From Acidimicrobiales bacterium (GTDB taxonomy: Bacteria; Actinomycetota; Acidimicrobiia; Acidimicrobiales; Palsa-688): 9,195 nucleotides of DNA. Position 1 is the first letter of the stretch. The number at the start of each line of letters is the position of its first letter. The DNA lies in assembly GCA_030039575.1 (NCBI GenBank), contig JASHVH010000490.1, positions 1 through 9,195 on the forward strand. Direction: 5' to 3'. The notes under the pieces are model-generated. The model was given only the letters and a program-made list of their open reading frames with translations, had not been told where the DNA came from and ran no database searches. The position numbers and the translations under genes are program-made. This document shows positions 5,126 through 9,195 of the stretch, piece after piece.

Positions 5126-5584
5126 GTGGCTGAGCCTTGGCGGCAGCCGTTCGCCTCGAGTGAGGCTGTTCGAAGGCGGATGAGCACGCAGCGCAGAGAG
5201 GGCACAACCCCTGAAGTCGCGCTGCGCCGGGCGTTGCACGCGATGGGCTTGCGGTACCGCCTTCACCTGGCCCCCCTGCCCGGCCTGCGGCGTAAAGCGG
5301 ACATCGTTTTCGGCCCGGCCCGAGTGGCCGTGTTCGTCGACGGCTGTTTCTGGCATGGTTGCCCGGACCACGGCCGCCGTCGTCACGAGGTCAACAACTG
5401 GTACTGGCCGGCCAAGATCGACCGCAACCGCCTCCGTGACGTGGACACCGACCAGGCCCTGACCAAGGCCGGTTGGCTGGTGGTGCGGGTGTGGGAACAC
5501 GAGTTGACCGGGCCGGGGGCGGCCGCCGCCGCTGAGCGGGTGAAAGAGGCGTTATCCGGTCGCCCGCCGCCCTCGAGGGCTTAA
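5126..5584 (+). CDS. vsr: Very short patch repair endonuclease (Vsr family)
   Basis: A 152-residue protein of the Vsr family, which nicks DNA beside T:G mismatches that arise when 5-methylcytosine deaminates, starting short-patch repair back to C:G. Family landmarks in order are SSEAVRRRMSTQRREGTTPE (E30 is the conserved acid near the N-terminus), LRRALHAMGLRYRLH, KADIVF (D59, catalytic metal ligand), VFVDGCFWHGCPDH (72-82, with D72, C74, H77, C79), YWPAKIDRN, and GWLVVRVWEHEL (117-127). Compared with the E. coli enzyme the FTHGC segment reads FVDGC and the VWEC cysteine is a histidine; both occur in other Vsr-like proteins as I recall the family. The start GTG at 5126 keeps the conserved SSEAVRRRM lead-in that a start at ATG 5183 would lose; no clear ribosome binding site is seen. 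No cytosine methyltransferase is in the window. It lies 48 bases behind the phosphatase gene. Confidence 0.93.
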   Translation: MAEPWRQPFASSEAVRRRMSTQRREGTTPEVALRRALHAMGLRYRLHLAPLPGLRRKADIVFGPARVAVFVDGCFWHGCPDHGRRRHEVNNWYWPAKIDRNRLRDVDTDQALTKAGWLVVRVWEHELTGPGAAAAAERVKEALSGRPPPSRA

Positions 5585-5590
5585 GCGGCG

Positions 5591-5679
5591 ACGGCCGGCC
5601 CGCCCGGGTGGAGCCCCGCCGCCGGAAGTTCCCTGCCCGGGAGCTCTTTCACGGGGCTTCACGCCGGCGGGCCGGCCGT
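5591..5679. terminator. Nested long inverted repeat between convergent genes
   Basis: Arms 5591-5604 and 5666-5679 are perfect 14-base reverse complements, starting six bases after the vsr stop codon. Inside them GGAGCCCCG (5611-5619) can pair with CGGGGCTTC (5652-5660), and AGTTCCC with GGGAGCT further in, so the whole 89 bases can fold into one long interrupted hairpin. Position and shape suit a bidirectional terminator for the vsr operon and the HtrA gene. There is no T-tract. Confidence 0.6.
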
Positions 5680-5714
5680 GGTGCTGCAGAGGCCGGTTCG
5701 CTGGAGAGGATCGT

Positions 5715-7478
5715 CTAGGCGGGCGGGCCACTGGCCAGGGTTATGGTCGCCGTGTGCGACGCCCCGGCCGGGGTTACCCAGGTGATCGTCGCCTTCTGGC
5801 CCGGGTGGTCCGGGACCAGCAGGTCCGTCAACTGGGCGTCGGAGGTGATGCTGTGGCCATCGAAAGCGGTGATGACGTCACCTGAGGCGATACCCGCTTT
5901 CTGGGCGGGGGTGCCGCCCACGACGCTGCTGACCGTGAGCCCGTTGACCGTCGCCGGCACCTGGGTCGAAGGGGTCTGGCCGAAACCGAAGCCGGGACCG
6001 GAACCGAACCCAGAGCTGCTGTTGTTTGCACTGATCTGGAGCCCGATGAAGGCGGTGGCCCCGACGTGGATCGTCGAGGTGCCCTGCTTGGCTTCAATGG
6101 ACTTGGCGATGGACCAGGCCTCGCTGATCGGGATGGCAAAGCCCTGGTTCCCTTCAGCCGAGAAGGCGAAGCTGTCGGAGGCGGCGGTGTCCATGCCGAC
6201 GACCTGACCGGACACGTTCACCAGCGGGCCGCCGGAGTCGCCGGCCTCGATGTTGGCGTTTGTCTCGATCAACCCGGACAGCTGCTCGCTGCCGCCAGTC
6301 AGTTCGTCGTTGGCGGTGATCGACTGGTCGAGGCCCGTGACCGACCCGCCTGCGCTGGTCGGGGTCCCGCCCGTCCCGCCGGCATTGCCGATGGCGACGA
6401 CGGCCTGCCCGACTGACGCACCGGAGCTGGACAGCTTCGCTGTTTGCAGGTGGGAGGCGCCCTGGAGCTGGAGGAGGGCCACGTCGTGGGTCTTGTCGTA
6501 GCCGAGCACGGTGGCCGGGTATGTTTTCCCGTTGCCCACGTCGGTGACACTGATCTTGGTCGCCTCGTCTACCACGTGGTTGTTGGTGAGGACGAGGCCG
6601 TCGGATGTGAGCACGATCCCGGTGCCCGCCCCTCCGGCGTCCTGGTAGTTGAAGGTCACGTTGACGTCGACCAGGGCGGGGGAAACCTTGGCCGCGATGG
6701 CGGGCACATCAGCCGGAGCGCCGGCCGCCTCATTGCTGCCAGAACTACTGCCGCCAGAACCGAAGCCGCCCGAACCGAAGCCGCCCGAACCGCTACCGCC
6801 GTTGCCAAAGGGGAACGGGAAACCGCCCGAGCCGCTGCCGCCGGAACCGCCCGTAGTGGGCGTCGTGTTCCCCGCTGCGGCGCTGACCGAATGGCTCGGG
6901 GACGAGATGACCCGGCTCACGCCCGCCCCGGCGAGGGCGGCGGCGGCGATGACCAATATGGCTGCGGCAGAGCGCAGCCCTCGGGACCGGCGCGAGGGCC
7001 CCTGTGGCGTCCCGTATGGCGGCTGCGCGCCGTAGGGCGGCTGGCCATAAGGGGGACCGTAAGGCGGCTGGCCGTAGGGCGGCTGGCCGTAGGGCGGCTG
7101 GCCAAAAGGCGCCTCCCCATAGGGTGCCTGCCCATAAGGAGCCTGCCCATAAGGAGCCTGCCCCTGCGGTGCCTGACCCTGAGGGGCCTGTGGGGGCGCG
7201 GGCTGTTCGAACGCCGGCTGCCCAAACGATGCCGGCCCGGGTGCCGGTTCGCCCGGAGCACCGTCGCCTGCCGGAGGCGCGCTCGCTGGCGCGGCCTCCG
7301 CTAGCTCCGAGGTGCCGTCGGGGCCAGTGGCCTGAGCTGCCCAGCTCTGTGGCCCTCCCGGGTTGGCGGCGGCCAAGGGTTCGGTGTCCTCACCCTGCGA
7401 ACCCGGCCCGTAAGGCGGGGTGGTGGGCCACTGCGCCGTATTGTCCTGATCACTCAGCCAAGTCTCATGATCGCTCAT
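5715..7478 (-). CDS. Membrane-anchored HtrA/DegP-like serine protease with PDZ domain
   Basis: A 587-residue S1C (HtrA) protease for quality control of exported proteins. The cytoplasmic N-terminus (1-160) is rich in Pro, Gln and Gly and contains pentapeptide repeats QxPYG (about 99-156). One transmembrane segment follows basic residues (about 168-190, [20 protein letters not shown]), then an extracytoplasmic Gly/Ser linker (209-248). The protease domain shows the full triad: H301 in [10 protein letters not shown]332 in THDVALLQL and S415 in GDSGGPL. The PDZ domain (about 475-585) includes [18 protein letters not shown] and carries an inserted flexible stretch, [11 protein letters not shown]. 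This layout matches actinobacterial HtrA/PepD-type proteins. ATG at 7478 has GGAGG 11 bases upstream (7490-7494), a rather long spacing. It is the last gene of the minus-strand series, about 200 bases after the cyclophilin, and has its own promoter candidate. Confidence 0.94.
   Translation of the reverse strand: MSDHETWLSDQDNTAQWPTTPPYGPGSQGEDTEPLAAANPGGPQSWAAQATGPDGTSELAEAAPASAPPAGDGAPGEPAPGPASFGQPAFEQPAPPQAPQGQAPQGQAPYGQAPYGQAPYGEAPFGQPPYGQPPYGQPPYGPPYGQPPYGAQPPYGTPQGPSRRSRGLRSAAAILVIAAAALAGAGVSRVISSPSHSVSAAAGNTTPTTGGSGGSGSGGFPFPFGNGGSGSGGFGSGGFGSGGSSSGSNEAAGAPADVPAIAAKVSPALVDVNVTFNYQDAGGAGTGIVLTSDGLVLTNNHVVDEATKISVTDVGNGKTYPATVLGYDKTHDVALLQLQGASHLQTAKLSSSGASVGQAVVAIGNAGGTGGTPTSAGGSVTGLDQSITANDELTGGSEQLSGLIETNANIEAGDSGGPLVNVSGQVVGMDTAASDSFAFSAEGNQGFAIPISEAWSIAKSIEAKQGTSTIHVGATAFIGLQISANNSSSGFGSGPGFGFGQTPSTQVPATVNGLTVSSVVGGTPAQKAGIASGDVITAFDGHSITSDAQLTDLLVPDHPGQKATITWVTPAGASHTATITLASGPPA
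6735..6851 (-). repeat. Gly/Ser-rich linker repeats in the HtrA gene
   Basis: This stretch encodes residues 210-248, largely GGSGSGG and GFGSG units, with near-identical 15-base repeats around 6760-6790. It is a flexible extracytoplasmic spacer between the membrane and the protease domain. Such repeats are prone to slippage. Confidence 0.8.
7011..7184 (-). repeat. 15-bp tandem repeats encoding QxPYG pentapeptides in the HtrA gene
   Basis: About eleven units of 15 bases encode the series [20 protein letters not shown] and variants at residues 99-156. Neighbouring units are identical or differ by one to three bases, so the array grew by slippage or unequal exchange. It codes for the proline-rich cytoplasmic tail and is not a CRISPR or regulatory array, as the frame is kept throughout. 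Confidence 0.9.
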
Positions 7479-7494
7479 GGCTGCTGTTGCCTCC

Positions 7495-7522
7495 GTTATA
7501 ACTAACTAGCCGTTTACATCAA
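7495..7522 (-). promoter_or_regulatory. Candidate promoter of the HtrA gene
   Basis: On the minus strand TTGATG (plus 7522-7517) and TATAAC (7500-7495) are 16 bases apart. TATAAC matches five of six -10 positions. It abuts the GGAGG at 7490-7494, so a start at the usual distance (near 7488) would leave that GGAGG untranscribed and give a leader of about ten bases. Either the mRNA has a very short leader without Shine-Dalgarno, or the true promoter lies further upstream. Confidence 0.45.
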
Positions 7523-7638
7523 TCAGTGAAGGCGACCTACCTGTGAACGGCCTGAGCCCGCCCTGAGACTCTTGGAAACGCCTCGAAAGGATGCTACCGC
7601 GCCCGGGAACGCTGACGAAGTGCCTGCTCAGGCCGGCC

Positions 7639-7655
7639 GCCCGGCTGTTCCGGGC
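7639..7655 (-). terminator. Small hairpin downstream of the cyclophilin gene
   Basis: GCCCGG (7639-7644) and CCGGGC (7650-7655) pair perfectly over a 5-base loop, 24 bases after the cyclophilin stop on the minus strand. The stem is short and there is no T-tract, so termination may be partial and some transcripts may continue into the HtrA gene. Confidence 0.25.
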
Positions 7656-7678
7656 CCCGCCCCACCGTCCGCCGGAGC

Positions 7679-8233
7679 TCAACTGCTTTCCGTGATCGTG
7701 ACCGAATTGATGCTTACCAGCTCCTTGGGCTTACCTGACTGGCTCCCGAGGGCGTCGATGGCGGCGACCACGTCCATACCGTCGATGACCTTGCCGAACA
7801 GGGAGTACTGAGGTGGCAACCGCACCCCGTTCGGGCCGCTGATGACGAAGAACTGGCTGCCGTTGGTGTTCGGCCCGGCATTGGCCATAGCCAGGGAACC
7901 GAGCTCGTACCGCCCTGGTTTGGGCAGCTCGTCCTCGAACTTGTAGCCCGGGCCACCGGTCCCTGTCCCCGTGGGGTCACCGCCCTGCAGCACGAACCCG
8001 GGGATCACGCGGTGAAAAACGATGCCCTCGTAGTAGTGGTACCGGGCCAGGAACACGAAGTTGTTGACCGTCTTCGGCGACGCGATGGGGTCGAGGGCTA
8101 TGACCAAGGTCCCCTTCGACGTCACCATCTCGGCGGTATAGCGCTTGTCGGTGTCGATGCACATCGGAGGCGGCCCGTCGAAGTGCTGGAGCTTGGGGCT
8201 GGAACCGTCCGGAGCGGGGCAGGGTGTGGTCAT
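7679..8233 (-). CDS. Cyclophilin-type peptidyl-prolyl cis-trans isomerase
   Basis: A 184-residue cyclophilin that catalyses cis-trans isomerisation of X-Pro bonds. Domain landmarks are YTAEMVTSKGTLVIALD (32-48), TVNNFVFLARYHYYEG (55-70), FHRVIPGFVLQGGDP (73-87, with the catalytic R75 and Q83), MANAGPNTNGSQFF (116-129) and YSLFGKV (143-149). The tryptophan that confers cyclosporin binding in human CypA has no counterpart in LPPQYSLFGKV, as usual for bacterial members. The segment TPCPAPDGSSP...PPMCIDTDK before the domain is typical of actinobacterial relatives, which I recall as often having a membrane anchor ahead of it; here ATG at 8233 leaves none. A TTG start at 8290 would add 19 residues without a hydrophobic stretch. 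A -10-like TAAACA (8244-8239) lies five bases before the ATG, so a leaderless mRNA is possible; AGAGG is too close to act as a ribosome site. It lies 75 bases behind the L,D-transpeptidase gene. Confidence 0.92.
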   Translation of the reverse strand: MTTPCPAPDGSSPKLQHFDGPPPMCIDTDKRYTAEMVTSKGTLVIALDPIASPKTVNNFVFLARYHYYEGIVFHRVIPGFVLQGGDPTGTGTGGPGYKFEDELPKPGRYELGSLAMANAGPNTNGSQFFVISGPNGVRLPPQYSLFGKVIDGMDVVAAIDALGSQSGKPKELVSINSVTITESS

Positions 8234-8308
8234 ACCTCTGTTTACCCCCTGGCACGGACCTAAGTGTTTGCCCCGCGGCCACAGGTCCAAGGCACAGACA
8301 CGAGTGGC

Positions 8309-9094
8309 TCAGAAGCTGGTCAGCTCGCTGGCCGGGGCCATCGCTATGGCCGGCAAGCGGGCCGGGTCGAGCCACCTCAGGAATTGGTTGAGGTCGGCGA
8401 GGGGGATGCTCACGCAGCCGGTCGTAGGAGTGCCGGTGTCGGCGTGGACAAAAATGGCCGACCCGGCGTAAGGGACGACTGGGTGGGTGTTGTACTCGAC
8501 GACAGCAAAGCTCGGGTAGTAGGTCCCCTCCGTCCATAGCGCCTCACTGTCGCCCCCAAAGGGCGGCGCTTGGCCACAGGGCACGTGCTGGAAGGTGTTG
8601 TACTCGGGTGAGGTGGGGTCCTCGTCCCACCAGTCCCCGCACACGAGACGGTGGTACTCTCCCCGGAAGCCGGGGTTCGGTGCGTTGCCGTACACGACGG
8701 GCCCGATCCGGTAGATACCCGTCGGGGTGGTGCCATCGCCCTCGCGGTGGTGGTTCGAGAAACCGTTCTCGCCTATGAGCCCGCTCCAGGGGCCGCCGGC
8801 CGGCTCCCAACAGTTCCCGTCGCGCTGCCAAAGGGCCACGTCGGCCACGGTCGTTTGAAAGTCTGCCGACTCAACCGTGACCAGCTGCCCGGCCCCGTCG
8901 GTGGTCCTGAGCCTCTCCGCCAGGTTGTCGGGGCACCTCGCCGCCGTGCGGTGCAAGGTGACGGTAGCCGCCGGGAAAAGGGCGCCCGCCGGTGTGGTCC
9001 TGGTCTCAGCGGCGCCGGCAGGCGAGGCGGCTGAAACCGCGGCCATGACGACGATGGCCGCCGCCGCCTGCAGCAGTTCCTCCAGCCGCATCAC
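8309..9094 (-). CDS. Secreted L,D-transpeptidase (YkuD-like) family protein
   Basis: A 261-residue exported protein with an N-terminal signal peptide (hydrophobic core at about 9-23, cleavage probable after AGAA near 29). The C-terminal catalytic motif is FVHADTGTPTTGCVSIP (215-231), with H217 and the nucleophile C227, matching the H...(S/T)xGC pattern of L,D-transpeptidases, which form 3-3 cross-links in peptidoglycan or attach proteins to it. TPTGIYRIG (123-131) is the usual upstream strand of the fold. The middle part has extra cysteines (C152, C173 and, earlier, C54, C95), which may form disulphides. The substrate is not evident, and members acting on other polymers are known. The start is GTG at 9094 or the following ATG at 9091; no Shine-Dalgarno is visible, but the preceding gene ends 8 to 11 bases upstream, which suggests translational coupling. 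Confidence 0.85.
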   Translation of the reverse strand: MMRLEELLQAAAAIVVMAAVSAASPAGAAETRTTPAGALFPAATVTLHRTAARCPDNLAERLRTTDGAGQLVTVESADFQTTVADVALWQRDGNCWEPAGGPWSGLIGENGFSNHHREGDGTTPTGIYRIGPVVYGNAPNPGFRGEYHRLVCGDWWDEDPTSPEYNTFQHVPCGQAPPFGGDSEALWTEGTYYPSFAVVEYNTHPVVPYAGSAIFVHADTGTPTTGCVSIPLADLNQFLRWLDPARLPAIAMAPASELTSF

Positions 9095-9102
9095 GGGCGG
9101 GC

Positions 9103-9195
9103 CTACGCGCCCTCGCCGATCTCTCGCAGGGCTGTATTTATGGCCCGGGCCAGCTGCCTGGCCGCGCCGGGCGAAAGGTGAGCCACCAGACCGGC
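9103..9195 (-). CDS. C-terminal end of an unidentified protein (partial)
   Basis: An open minus-strand frame enters from the right edge and ends with TAG at 9105-9103, giving 30 residues that include LSPGAARQLARAIN and end in GEGA. The amphipathic helical character and the position 8 to 11 bases before the L,D-transpeptidase start suggest a real gene in the same operon. The last helix would suit a MarR-like or other small helical regulator, but the fragment is too short to assign. Confidence 0.5.
   Translation of the reverse strand, partial: AGLVAHLSPGAARQLARAINTALREIGEGA

Noticed and set aside
7011..7184. Regular short repeats that might suggest a CRISPR-like array
   Set aside because: The units are 15 bases, contiguous without spacers, and in frame with a proline-rich protein segment.
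6444..7304. Long open frame antisense to the HtrA gene
   Set aside because: The catalytic triad and PDZ motifs are on the minus strand; this frame mirrors the repeats and is low in complexity.
8234..8290. Upstream TTG start for the cyclophilin that would add 19 residues
   Set aside because: TTG is a weak start, there is no ribosome site, and the added residues show no signal peptide or family similarity; ATG at 8233 begins at the conserved lead-in.

Overview
The window looks like chromosomal DNA of a high-GC Gram-positive bacterium (Actinomycetota). Support comes from the strong G/C bias at third codon positions, GTG starts, an actinobacterial-style HtrA with a proline-rich cytoplasmic tail, a GAF plus SpoIIE-type PP2C phosphatase, and DasR-type operators in front of a secreted chitinase. 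Several proteins feel closer to deep-branching Actinomycetota such as Acidimicrobiia than to Streptomyces, but that is an impression only. There is no phage, plasmid, transposase or CRISPR signal.

Left part (1-1650): sparsely coding and decayed. It holds the frameshifted end of a TetR-family regulator (1-485), a CCTAGG-centred hairpin (527-561), a tRNA-Gly(CCC) on the minus strand (743-816) with an upstream promoter candidate, and a compact set of hairpins behind a promoter-like sequence (1009-1136) that could be a small structured RNA. A stretch of lower GC follows, and then a degraded, frameshifted copy of the 3' end of the neighbouring chitinase gene (about 1365-1555).

Middle part (1650-5700): a secreted GH18 chitinase on the minus strand (1654-3273) with a hairpin terminator just behind it and a long leader. 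Its promoter region has three palindromes matching the DasR operator (dre), arranged around a -35/-10 pair, so the gene is probably controlled by amino-sugar availability. Divergent to it, on the plus strand, are a GAF/SpoIIE-like phosphatase (3752-5077), likely leaderless, and 48 bases later a Vsr-type DNA mismatch endonuclease (5126-5584). A nested inverted repeat (5591-5679) separates these from the convergent genes on the right.

Right part (5700-9195): co-directional minus-strand genes. Reading leftward from the right edge these are the last 30 codons of an unidentified gene, a secreted L,D-transpeptidase-like protein, a cyclophilin-type peptidyl-prolyl isomerase, and a membrane-anchored HtrA-like serine protease with a PDZ domain. 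The L,D-transpeptidase and HtrA act outside the membrane, on cell-wall cross-linking and protein quality control. The cyclophilin lacks a visible export signal with the start chosen here.

I found no obviously new multi-gene system. The most interesting points are the triple dre promoter, the possible small RNA with competing hairpins, the decayed chitinase duplicate beside the intact gene, and repeated CCTAGG-centred palindromes in the intergenic spaces.
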